The translations under genes and the position numbers were made by a program. Positions 16,129 to 23,216 of a stretch of DNA of 35,552 nucleotides are shown one piece after another. Position 1 is the first letter of the stretch, and each line of letters starts with the position of its first letter. The stretch is from Novosphingobium lentum NBRC 107847 (GTDB taxonomy: Bacteria; Pseudomonadota; Alphaproteobacteria; Sphingomonadales; Sphingomonadaceae). The notes beneath the pieces are model-generated. The model was not told where the DNA came from and did not search any database. It worked only from the letters and a program-made list of their open reading frames with translations. The DNA lies in assembly GCF_001590965.1 (NCBI RefSeq), contig NZ_BCTW01000029.1, positions 1-35,552 on the forward strand, written 5' to 3'.

Positions 16129-17118
16129 TCAGCGGTAGGACAGGCTCAGCACCGCTTCGGGCAGGCGTAGGCCTTCCACGGTCATCCCGGCAAATTCGCT
16201 CTCGATCCGCGCCATGTCCTGCGCGGTCAGGTCGATCTGTGCCGCGCCGAGGTTTTCCGCGACCCGATCGAGCCGCCGCGTGCCGAAAATGGGGACCACA
16301 AAGGGTGCGCGTGCCAGCAGCCACGCCAGCGCGACTTGCGCAGGCGTACCGCCCTTGGCTGCGGCCACCTTGGCCAGCAAATCGACGATCCGCTGGTTGG
16401 CATCGCGCGCACCTTGCGAAAAACGCGGCGAATGCGCGCGGAAATCGTCGGCTGCGAACTGCGTTGCGGTATCGATCTTGCCGGTGAGATAGCCGGCACC
16501 CAGCGGGCTCCACGGTACGAACCCGATGCCCAGTTCCGCACACAGCGGCAGCACGTCGGGCTCCGGATCGCGCGTCCACAATGAATATTCGCTCTGAATG
16601 GCGCTGACCCGCTGCACCGCATGGGCACGGCGGATGGTGGCGGCACCGGCTTCCGAAAGGCCGAAGTGCCGCACCTTGCCCGCTGCAATCAGGTCTTTCA
16701 CCGCGCCGGCGACGTCCTCGATCGGCACGTCGGGATCCACCCGGTGCTGGTACAGCAGGTCGATGTGATCGGTGCCCAGTCGCGCCAGCATGGCGTCGGC
16801 CACCCGCCGGATATGGTCGGGACGGCTGTTGAGCCCAGGGCGGCGCTCGCCGGTCAGGGGGTCGATGTCCCAGCCGAACTTGGTGGCGATGACCACCTCG
16901 TTGCGGATCGGGGCGAGCGCTTCGCCCACCAGCACTTCGTTGGTCCAGGGGCCGTAAGCCTCGGCGGTGTCGAAGAATGTCACCCCCAGATCATGCGCTC
17001 CGCGGATGACGCGCAGCGATTCCGCGCGATCGGGCGCTTGCCCATACGTCGAGGCGAAGCTCATCGTGCCAAAGCCGATTTCGGAAACGGCGAGTGTTCC
17101 CAGCATGCGTGTCTTCAT
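16129..17118 (-). CDS. Aldo/keto reductase (paralogue 2)
   Basis: This 329-aa aldo/keto reductase has FFDTAEAYGPWTNE, IATKFGWD and YQHRVDPDVPIEDVAG, which contain the Asp-Tyr-Lys-His tetrad, and the C-terminal cofactor motif IFGTRRLDRVAEN. The ATG at 17118 is chosen because it gives the same MKTRMLG start as its paralogue; the open frame extends 48 codons further upstream into sequence that does not look like protein. The gap of 135 bp to paralogue 1 could hold a separate promoter. It is the last resident gene before the integrated element, and its upstream region abuts the tRNA-Gly remnant. Confidence 0.92.
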   Translation of the reverse strand: MKTRMLGTLAVSEIGFGTMSFASTYGQAPDRAESLRVIRGAHDLGVTFFDTAEAYGPWTNEVLVGEALAPIRNEVVIATKFGWDIDPLTGERRPGLNSRPDHIRRVADAMLARLGTDHIDLLYQHRVDPDVPIEDVAGAVKDLIAAGKVRHFGLSEAGAATIRRAHAVQRVSAIQSEYSLWTRDPEPDVLPLCAELGIGFVPWSPLGAGYLTGKIDTATQFAADDFRAHSPRFSQGARDANQRIVDLLAKVAAAKGGTPAQVALAWLLARAPFVVPIFGTRRLDRVAENLGAAQIDLTAQDMARIESEFAGMTVEGLRLPEAVLSLSYR

Positions 17119-17401
17119 CGGGTGACTTTCGAACGGAGGAGCGGGAGTCCGGCATCGGCGAGGCGCTCCTTGCCGTTGCGCGCTCCCGGCACGGGCGGTT
17201 CTCCTTCGCCACCCGCTGCAGCAGCTGGAATAGACCGAAGCGGTTCTGTCGATTAGCTGCATAATACTGAATGCGCTTATGCTACAGATTCATGAATGGA
17301 TGGTCGGTTAGCCCCACGGGCTGGGCGCGCAACACTCATGGCCATGCGCAGACCACACGTCCGCATCGCCGGCTGATGGCCGCCGCCAAGAGAACATGTG
17401 A

Positions 17402-17415
17402 TTTTCATGAAAAAA
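17402..17415 (-). terminator. Probable native terminator of the tRNA-Gly gene
   Basis: Read on the minus strand, the tRNA CCA end is followed after two bases by six T (complement of 17410-17415), which overlap a 12-base palindrome TTTTCATGAAAA (17402-17413). This is what is expected just after a tRNA gene, and it indicates that the DNA to the left of 17418 is the original chromosomal flank. Confidence 0.5.
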
Positions 17416-17417
17416 CC

Positions 17418-17462
17418 TGGAGCGGGCGAAGGGATTCGAACCCTCGACCCCAACCTTGGCAA
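17418..17462 (-). other. tRNA-Gly(GCC) 3' fragment: element attachment site
   Basis: On the minus strand these 45 bases match a tRNA from position 32 to the CCA end. They comprise the anticodon loop TTGCCAA (anticodon GCC, glycine), 3' anticodon stem GGTTG, five-base variable loop, T-arm GAGGG-TTCGAAT-CCCTT, acceptor strand CGCCCGC, T73 and CCA. The expected 5' partner CAACC before the loop is absent and the sequence diverges exactly there, so the 5' half of the tRNA has been displaced. This is the signature of a tyrosine-integrase crossover in a tRNA gene. The intact tRNA-Gly should be rebuilt at the other end of the element; no second copy of this sequence was found in the window. Confidence 0.85.
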
Positions 17463-17544
17463 AATATTTCGGCCACTTTTCCCAAACTTTCCCAAGTACG
17501 ATTATCTACGCTAAATCATATATTTATGATGTTCCCCTTTACGA

Positions 17545-17627
17545 TTGTCTCCGCCCATAATACCCTCGAAACGCTTAAATCTGGAGACAATATGGAGACA
17601 AGGCACCCCTCTGAAATCTTTGTCTCC
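17545..17627. repeat. Four copies of GGAGACAA before the integrase
   Basis: The octamer GGAGACAA occurs at 17583-17590 and 17594-17601 on the plus strand, one helical turn apart. It occurs inverted (TTGTCTCC) at 17545-17552 and 17620-17627. All four lie between the attachment site and the integrase start. The spacing and symmetry fit arm-type integrase sites, or an excisionase or repressor binding array. Confidence 0.6.
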
Positions 17628-17643
17628 AAATGGAGGGTCAAAC

Positions 17644-18924
17644 ATGCCGACAGCGAAGTTGAACAAGCGCAATGTGGACGCATTCGCGCCGCCTAAAGAT
17701 AAACAGGCCGTCCTGTGGGACAGCGAGATTCGGGGTTTCGGCTTGCGGGCGCTTCCGTCGGGGCTCAAGACCTTCATCGTTCAGTACCGCAACATCGAAG
17801 GGATCAAGCGGCGCATCAATCTCGGCCGCTATGGTGTTATCACGACGGAGCAAGCTCGGGATCTGGCGAAGATCAAGCTTGGCGAAGTTGCCGGGGGTCA
17901 GGACCCAGCAGAGGCAATTCATCAGGCCCGCAGTGGCATGACGGTCGCCGAGATCTGTGACTGGTATCTGGTTGAAGCCCGCGCCGGCAACATTCTTGGC
18001 CGCAAGAACCGTCCAATCAAGGCCTCCTCGCTCGCGATGGATGAGAGCAGGATTAACACTCACATCAAACCGATTCTTGGCCATCGCATGGCGAAAAGGC
18101 TGACAATCGCGGATGTCGAGCAGATGCAGGCCGATGTCCGGGACGGTAAAACTGCCAAGGCTAGAGGTAAAGGCCGTGGTGGTCGGCCCGCTGGCGGACC
18201 TGGCGTCGCGTCGCGATGCCTCGGGTCGCTGCAAGCGATTTTGGGTCATGCCAAGCACAAGGGGCTGATTGCGGAACACCCAACTAGAGGAGCCAAGAAA
18301 CTCGCCATCAACAAGAAGACGAGACGGCTGAGCACTGCCGAACTCGTCGCGTTCGGTAAAGCCATCGCCTATGCCGAACGTAATGGCGAAAATCCGACAG
18401 CACTTGCGGTGGTACGGACACTTGCGCTGACAGGATACAGACGGGAAGAGGCGCAGTCGATGAAGCGCGCCTGGGTGCATGCGGAGGGCGGGTTTGTCTC
18501 CTTCCCGGATACCAAAACCGATGCTCAGGTCCGCTCGATCGGCCCAGAAGCACTGAAGGTCGTTCTCGCTCAACCCGAGATCGTTGGTAACCCCTACGTG
18601 TTCCCGTCAATGACGGGCGCTGGCGCATACCAGGCTGCACCAGCCTGTTTCCGGAGAGTTTGCCAGTGGGCGGGAATTGAGGGCGCCACACTTCATACCC
18701 TTCGCCACACTTTCGGCAGCATCGCGGGCGAACTCGGATTCACGGAACTGACGATACGGGCCATGCTCGGGCATGCTTCGCAGAACGTCACCCAGGACTA
18801 CATCCATATCGATGAAGCGCTGAAGTTAGCGGTGCGCAAAACGTCAGACGAGATCGCCCGGCTGCTGGCCGAGGGCGCTGAAGCATTGCGGCCGATCAGA
18901 TCGAATGGCGCTGTTGATAATTAA
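17644..18924 (+). CDS. Tyrosine recombinase / site-specific integrase (DUF4102 type)
   Basis: This 426-aa integrase performs insertion and excision of the element at tRNA-Gly. It has an N-terminal arm-type DNA-binding domain of the DUF4102 kind (about residues 1-85, with IRGFGLRALPSGLKTFIVQY and GRYGVITTEQAR), a SAM-like core-binding domain (about 98-215) and a catalytic domain. Active-site residues are visible: R266/R267 in TGYRREEA, H351 and R354 in HTLRHTFGS, H377 in LGHAS, and the nucleophile Y386 in QDYIH. The ATG at 17644 is preceded by a GGAGGG ribosome site; the open frame extends upstream without a better start. It appears intact. Confidence 0.95.
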   Translation: MPTAKLNKRNVDAFAPPKDKQAVLWDSEIRGFGLRALPSGLKTFIVQYRNIEGIKRRINLGRYGVITTEQARDLAKIKLGEVAGGQDPAEAIHQARSGMTVAEICDWYLVEARAGNILGRKNRPIKASSLAMDESRINTHIKPILGHRMAKRLTIADVEQMQADVRDGKTAKARGKGRGGRPAGGPGVASRCLGSLQAILGHAKHKGLIAEHPTRGAKKLAINKKTRRLSTAELVAFGKAIAYAERNGENPTALAVVRTLALTGYRREEAQSMKRAWVHAEGGFVSFPDTKTDAQVRSIGPEALKVVLAQPEIVGNPYVFPSMTGAGAYQAAPACFRRVCQWAGIEGATLHTLRHTFGSIAGELGFTELTIRAMLGHASQNVTQDYIHIDEALKLAVRKTSDEIARLLAEGAEALRPIRSNGAVDN

Positions 18925-18930
18925 CCTTAA

Positions 18931-18993
18931 AGATGTACGGAGAATGGCAAGAGCCTGATCGATGTCGTGAAGGCGTCGTTCGAGAAGGATTGA
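18931..18993 (+). pseudogene. Possible C-terminal remnant of an MqsR-like toxin
   Basis: Directly after the integrase, a 20-codon open stretch encodes RCTENGKSLIDVVKASFEKD and then stops two bases before the antitoxin GTG. Its end resembles the IVSFKEK-type C-terminus of MqsR toxins, and the position fits the toxin-first order of mqsR-mqsA operons. A stop codon closes the frame on the left, and there is no room for the missing N-terminal part. The match is short, so this is a suggestion only. Confidence 0.3.
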
Positions 18994-18995
18994 AG

Positions 18996-19463
18996 GTGAC
19001 CCAGACACGGATTCATCCCGAGACCGGCCAGGTCCTCCGCCGCGACGCTCGCGTGCAGTCGGTCAGCGTTGGGTCGATGTCGCGCGAAGTCGAGGTGCCG
19101 GGCTGGTATCCCGAGGACGATAGTGATTCCATCCATTCAGGGGCGGAGCTGCAGGCTCTGGATCAGGCCCATCTCGAACTGCGAACGGCTTACGCGGCGC
19201 GCGTCAAGGCTGTGCGCAAGAAGCTCGGCCTCACCCAGGAAGAGGCAGGCCGGATTATCGGTGGCGGACGGCGCGCATTCCAGAAGTATGAAAGCGGGGC
19301 CACACCTCCCAGCGAAGCCGCAGTAGGCTTGATTGAGATTCTGGACCGCCATCCAGAGGAACTGGAAACCCTCCGCAACCTGCGCAGGCTCGCCCCGCGG
19401 GAGGGTGTCGGCGACCGCCTCACGCCGACCAGCAAGAGACAGACACCGGCGAAGGGCGTTTGA
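18996..19463 (+). CDS. MqsA-like antitoxin / HTH regulator
   Basis: This protein of about 155 aa has the layout of MqsA-family antitoxins. The N-terminal segment HPETGQVLRRDARVQ...VPGWYPEDDSDSIHSG corresponds to the usual zinc-binding half, but the expected cysteines are missing. The C-terminal Xre-like helix-turn-helix carries the characteristic LGLTQEEAGRIIGGGRRAFQ and KYESGATPPSEA. GTG at 18996 is preferred to the ATG at 18933 because GAGAAGGA lies seven bases before it and the family-like sequence begins there. The toxin partner appears to be only a remnant upstream, so this gene may survive as an orphan regulator. Confidence 0.7.
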   Translation: MTQTRIHPETGQVLRRDARVQSVSVGSMSREVEVPGWYPEDDSDSIHSGAELQALDQAHLELRTAYAARVKAVRKKLGLTQEEAGRIIGGGRRAFQKYESGATPPSEAAVGLIEILDRHPEELETLRNLRRLAPREGVGDRLTPTSKRQTPAKGV

Positions 19464-19542
19464 AGTGCTGCGGCATGAGCCCAGCCCATGCTTCCTTGCG
19501 CAATGCGAACTCCAGCGTATGTGATCGATTCAAGCGAGAGAA

Positions 19543-20307
19543 TTGGCAATTTCTGTGGTCGATATTCCCCAGCCAAAAAGGGTGATCCAATTGAACGGTC
19601 AAAGACGCAATACGACCCCACACAAAATCGACTTGGTGCGCCGGGCGGAAATAGCGGCTGAGAAAAGAAATCGCACAAGGGCGCTGATCTTGGTGGCCGC
19701 GTTCCGGCTGATTGGTGAAGAAAGCGGCCAGTTTCAGCGGGTGGAAGATTTCTGCAGTGCCGCACAGGTTTCCCGCGGGACGTTTTACAAATATTTCACC
19801 GGAATTGCCAATCTTTACACTGTTCTGGCTGACGAGTTGAGTGCGGACTTTGATGCAGCTGTCCATCAAGTCATGGATGTGAAAGTTACCTCGGCAGCAC
19901 GCGCCTCTGCTGCGGTTCGCTATTACCTTCGTGCTGCCATTGAAAACCCCCGATGGGGCTGGGCAATGGTTCACACCAGCATGGGCCGGGAAATTTTCGG
20001 GCCAGACGTTTCGGCAAGAGCGAAGGCGACAATCGAAGACGGAATTGCATCGGGCGAGTTTGGCCTGAGCGAGGCCGAGATGGGCAAGGCTTTGTTGCTC
20101 GGTGCCTGCCTCGGCGGGACGCTCGACATTCTTTATGCGCGGGCGACGACGGCTTATCCCGAGAAAATGGCCCACCGAATTCTTCTGGGATTGGGTGTGG
20201 AGGCGCAATTGGCGAAATCCGTTTCACAGGAGCCGCTGCCGGCCCTCCAGTCGCTGCGCATCGATACGGGCGCCAGTCCGGTAAACTACTGGGCCGAACT
20301 CCCTTAA
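19543..20307 (+). CDS. TetR family transcriptional regulator (catabolic cluster)
   Basis: This protein of about 254 aa or slightly shorter has a TetR helix-turn-helix near residues 45-90 (RALILVAAFRLIGEE, VEDFCSAAQVSRGTFYKYF) and an all-helical ligand-binding domain. The frame has no ATG before the DNA-binding domain; TTG at 19543, with GCGAGAGA just before it, is the most likely start, and alternatives lie up to 50 bp downstream. It sits immediately upstream of the Rieske oxygenase gene, in the same direction. Three similar dyads at two downstream promoters are good candidates for its operators. The inducer is presumably the pathway substrate or an intermediate (inference). Confidence 0.88.
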   Translation: MAISVVDIPQPKRVIQLNGQRRNTTPHKIDLVRRAEIAAEKRNRTRALILVAAFRLIGEESGQFQRVEDFCSAAQVSRGTFYKYFTGIANLYTVLADELSADFDAAVHQVMDVKVTSAARASAAVRYYLRAAIENPRWGWAMVHTSMGREIFGPDVSARAKATIEDGIASGEFGLSEAEMGKALLLGACLGGTLDILYARATTAYPEKMAHRILLGLGVEAQLAKSVSQEPLPALQSLRIDTGASPVNYWAELP

Positions 20308-20371
20308 GGCGGCAACTGCCGATCTGCGTCCTGAATGTGGGCGGGCATGGTGCAAAGCTGCACACTACCGC

Positions 20372-20434
20372 TTGACCAGCAATTCCACCCAAGCTACATA
20401 TCGAAATGACATTTAGTCACCATGACTTAAAGTC
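20372..20434 (+). promoter_or_regulatory. Rieske gene promoter with two TetR-type dyads
   Basis: A possible -35 TTGACC (20372-20377) and -10 TACATA (20395-20400) are separated by 17 bp. Just downstream are ATGACATTTAGTC (20406-20418) and ATGACTTAAAGTC (20422-20434), 16 bp apart; the second contains a GACTT-A-AAGTC palindrome. Binding here would cover the transcription start. The same sequence recurs at 21633-21650. Confidence 0.55.
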
Positions 20435-20487
20435 GGACATATTCGTATGTGGCTAGCGGCAATGCACCGCAGCTGTGGGAGTGGATC

Positions 20488-21531
20488 ATGACATATATTC
20501 GGAACGCATGGTACGTTGGCAGTTGGTCGCACAAGCTTGAGGCTGGCGTGCCGCTGGCGGTGCAGATCCTCAATGATCCGGTGGTCATCTTTCGCACGCA
20601 GTCCGGCAAGGTGGTGGCTTTGGCAGACCGTTGTTCGCATCGTCTCGCGCCATTGTCACTGGGGCGGTGCGAAGGGGAATCGATCCGCTGCATGTATCAC
20701 GGCCTCAAGTTTGAAGGCGATGGATCGTGCAGCGAAATTCCGGGGCAGGACCTGATCCCCGCCAATTCCAGGGTTCGCAGCTATCCGGTGATCGAGCGGC
20801 ACGGCTGGATCTGGGTGTGGATGGGCGACACCGACGCGGTTGATGAGGAGCTGATCCCGCCGATTATCGGACCCGATGAAGGCACCTATCTGCTGGGCAA
20901 GGGCGATATCGACTATCAGGCGCAGGCCTATCTTATCTGGGACAACCTGCTTGATTTCTCGCATCTGGGCTATGTCCACCCGACCAGCTTCAATTCCACC
21001 GAAACATGGGGCGAAACGCGCCCGGTGTTTACGCCGTTGCCGCTTGGCGTGCGAGCAGACCGTTGGGTGCTCGATCAGCCGCCGCTGTTCGGTGATCAGC
21101 GATCGGATCAGTGGTTTACCTATGATTTTCTGGTTCCGGGCATCCTGATCCTGACGACCAAGACCTTCCCCGTCGGCAAGGCTGAGGAATTCGGCATGAC
21201 GACACCGCCGGACGATGCGGCATGGATTCAGAACAGCTATTCGGCGCACGCAATCACGCCGCTGACGGACGGCACGGCGCGCTATTTCTTCACTTTCGGC
21301 CCGCACGCCGATGGCGGGACCGAGGCGGGGCGCGATGCTTTTCTGGAACTGGCCTTTACCGCCTTTGCCGAAGATCAGACATTCATCGAAGCCCAGTCGC
21401 GCATTATCGCGCAAAGCCCGGGAGCCCAGATCATGCCGACCAGCGCGGACAAGGGCATCACCTTGTTCCACCGTTTGACCGACAAGATGATCAAGGCGGA
21501 ACGCGAAAGCAAACTGGAGCCAGCCGCCTGA
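20488..21531 (+). CDS. Rieske non-heme iron oxygenase (VanA/DdmC-like, probable O-demethylase)
   Basis: This 347-aa oxygenase component of a multicomponent Rieske monooxygenase resembles vanillate and dicamba O-demethylases. The Rieske [2Fe-2S] ligands are in CSHRLAPLS and CMYHGLKF (Cys-X-His and Cys-X2-His, about residues 48-70). The mononuclear iron site is in NLLDFSHLGYVHP. The ATG at 20488 is chosen over a GTG 39 bp upstream because it gives the canonical MTYIRNAWYVGSW start and has a GGGAG ribosome site. Electrons probably come from the ferredoxin and reductase at 28438-29994. A formaldehyde dehydrogenase in the same cluster supports O-demethylation. The natural substrate is unknown. Confidence 0.9.
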   Translation: MTYIRNAWYVGSWSHKLEAGVPLAVQILNDPVVIFRTQSGKVVALADRCSHRLAPLSLGRCEGESIRCMYHGLKFEGDGSCSEIPGQDLIPANSRVRSYPVIERHGWIWVWMGDTDAVDEELIPPIIGPDEGTYLLGKGDIDYQAQAYLIWDNLLDFSHLGYVHPTSFNSTETWGETRPVFTPLPLGVRADRWVLDQPPLFGDQRSDQWFTYDFLVPGILILTTKTFPVGKAEEFGMTTPPDDAAWIQNSYSAHAITPLTDGTARYFFTFGPHADGGTEAGRDAFLELAFTAFAEDQTFIEAQSRIIAQSPGAQIMPTSADKGITLFHRLTDKMIKAERESKLEPAA

Positions 21532-21606
21532 GCGGTGGCTGGCTCGCCGCTTCCGCGCGGCAATGTCCTGCATAAAATTTCGCACCGTTTGCGCTCTTGA
21601 CCGGGC

Positions 21607-21650
21607 TTGACACTCCAGTCATCTGCGTTATGTCGAAATGACATAAAGTC
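21607..21650 (+). promoter_or_regulatory. Promoter and TetR-type dyad of the second catabolic unit
   Basis: TTGACA (21607-21612) is followed after 16 bp by TATGTC (21629-21634). Then comes TCGAAATGACATAAAGTC (21633-21650), of which the first 12 bases are identical to 20401-20412 at the Rieske promoter. The dyad core ATGACATAAAGTC lies at 21638-21650. It lies in the 155-bp gap before the SnoaL-like gene. Confidence 0.55.
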
Positions 21651-21686
21651 GATACGACTAATAGTATATTCTAGGGATAGGATGAT

Positions 21687-22214
21687 ATGAACGGGCCGGG
21701 CGCTACCCAGGCAGATCAGCAATCGCCGATTTCGAGCGATGACGCAGCCGCCATTCATGCGCTGCACGCCGCCTATTGGGCGCGCACCGATGGCACTGAC
21801 GATGGTGCACCCGAAGACCTGTTCAGCGACGATGCGCTGTTCATCCTCGGCAGCCTGACACTTTCGGGGCGGGCTGAGATTGCAGCATTTTTCCGCCGGC
21901 GTCACGCTGCTCAGGCTGCGAGCGGGCGGGTCACGCGGCACATCGCGGCTCAGTTGCAACTTCGCGGTTTGGCGAAGGACCATGTGGCGACCAAATGTAT
22001 CGTACTGGCAATGGCCGGTCACGGCGCATTGCCAATTGCCGCATCGCCGCCATCGGTGGCGGACTTTGACGACATCTGCGTGCGCTTGCCGGGCAATATC
22101 TGGCGGTTCGAGCGGCGTGTGGCCAATTCCGTTTTTGCTGGCCCCGAAGCGCCCGCTTTCGCGCGCGATCCTGCTGCGCCGACACCAGAACCAACAAGGA
22201 AAGACGAATGTTGA
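21687..22214 (+). CDS. SnoaL-like (NTF2-fold) protein of unknown role
   Basis: This 175-aa protein begins with a helix-rich segment (AAAIHALHAAYWART) and then GAPEDLFSDDALFILGSLTLSGRAEIAAFFRRR, which matches the opening of SnoaL-like/NTF2-fold proteins. It continues with beta strands, as in RVTRHIAAQLQLRG and IWRFERRVANSVF. Members act as small isomerases, hydrolases or cyclases, or as non-catalytic binding subunits. It is the first gene of an eight-gene operon and overlaps the dioxygenase gene by 7 bp, so the two are translationally coupled. It might handle an unstable pathway intermediate, or be a small subunit; neither can be shown here. Confidence 0.7.
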   Translation: MNGPGATQADQQSPISSDDAAAIHALHAAYWARTDGTDDGAPEDLFSDDALFILGSLTLSGRAEIAAFFRRRHAAQAASGRVTRHIAAQLQLRGLAKDHVATKCIVLAMAGHGALPIAASPPSVADFDDICVRLPGNIWRFERRVANSVFAGPEAPAFARDPAAPTPEPTRKDEC

Positions 22215-23215
22215 ACGCATCAAACGGGGTCGGTGCAAGTCCCGCAGCTTCCAGCGTGTTTGTCGCGTGCGTTCCGCATGTGCCGTTCGTCAAGTTGCAG
22301 GATCGGAAACTGCTGCCCGATTTCTGGCACGCCTACGATGCGCTGGTGGCGCAATTCCGCGCCTTCGATCCCGAACTGGTGATCGTGTTCGGCGCCGATC
22401 ACTACGATGCGTTGCACCTGAAGCTGATGCCATCGGTCCTGATCGGCATGGAAGCAGAGGCGATGGCCGATACCGGCGGCTATCCCGGCAAGCTGAATGT
22501 CGCCAGCGATCTGGCGCTTGCCTGCGCTGAATATCTGGTCGAGCATGATTTCGATATCGCCACATCCTATGCGATGAGCGTCGATCACGGGTTCAGCAAT
22601 GTGCTGCACAATTTCCTCGGCGCGATCGATGCTCGGCCGATCATCCCGGTCCACCTGAATGCGCTGTGCCATCCGCGCCCAACGCTGCGCCGGTGCCGGC
22701 AGATCGGGGAGGCGATTGGCCAATTCGCTGCCGGTTTGGGCAAGCGGGTAGCCATTCTTGGATCGGGCGGGCTGTCGCACGAAACGTCGATGATCTTCCC
22801 GCAGTTCGATACCGCGCCCAACCAGACGATCCGCGATTTCATCGTGCATGGCGGAACCCACGGCGACATCACGATGGATTCCTGGATGGGTGATATTCAG
22901 GCCGTGATGGTCGAACTCGCCGGGCCGGTGGCGGATGGTAGCCATGTAACGGGCAAGCTCAATCCTGACTGGGACAAGCGCTTTCTGGCCGCCATTACCA
23001 GCGAGGATATGACCGCGCTGGATGACTGGCACGATGCCGATTTCATCGAGGAAGCGGGCAGCGGGGCGGGCGAAATCCGCCAGTGGGTGGCGGCTGTCGC
23101 GGCCGCCAGGGCAGCCGGAGCGGGTGTGCCGACGCTGGATTATTACGCGCACGACACGCCGATCGGCGTGGGCGCGGGCTTGATCCATGCATCGTCGCCG
23201 CCGGTCGGTGGCTGA
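22208..23215 (+). CDS. MhpB-like class III extradiol ring-cleavage dioxygenase
   Basis: This 335-aa Fe(II) dioxygenase of the LigB superfamily resembles 3-(2,3-dihydroxyphenyl)propionate 1,2-dioxygenase MhpB. Shared marks are FDPELVIVFGADHYDA, SVDHGFSN (active-site His), and LGSGGLSHE (active-site His, about residue 190), with the C-terminal IRQWVAAVAAARAAG. It cleaves a catechol next to its hydroxyl groups. AAGGAAAG precedes the ATG at 22208. The preceding gene overlaps by 7 bp and the next starts 1 bp after its stop. Its role here is to open the ring of the demethylated catechol. Its specificity is probably not identical to that of MhpB, because the accompanying genes differ. Confidence 0.9.
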   Translation: MLNASNGVGASPAASSVFVACVPHVPFVKLQDRKLLPDFWHAYDALVAQFRAFDPELVIVFGADHYDALHLKLMPSVLIGMEAEAMADTGGYPGKLNVASDLALACAEYLVEHDFDIATSYAMSVDHGFSNVLHNFLGAIDARPIIPVHLNALCHPRPTLRRCRQIGEAIGQFAAGLGKRVAILGSGGLSHETSMIFPQFDTAPNQTIRDFIVHGGTHGDITMDSWMGDIQAVMVELAGPVADGSHVTGKLNPDWDKRFLAAITSEDMTALDDWHDADFIEEAGSGAGEIRQWVAAVAAARAAGAGVPTLDYYAHDTPIGVGAGLIHASSPPVGG

Positions 23216-23216
23216 T

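Noticed and set aside
17402..17462. A complete tRNA-Gly gene at this position
   Set aside because: The 5' half (acceptor 5' strand, D-arm and 5' anticodon stem) is missing; the sequence diverges right at the anticodon loop.
17271..17696. 141-codon plus-strand frame across the attachment site
   Set aside because: It runs through the tRNA remnant and into the integrase in another frame, with no family sequence or ribosome site.
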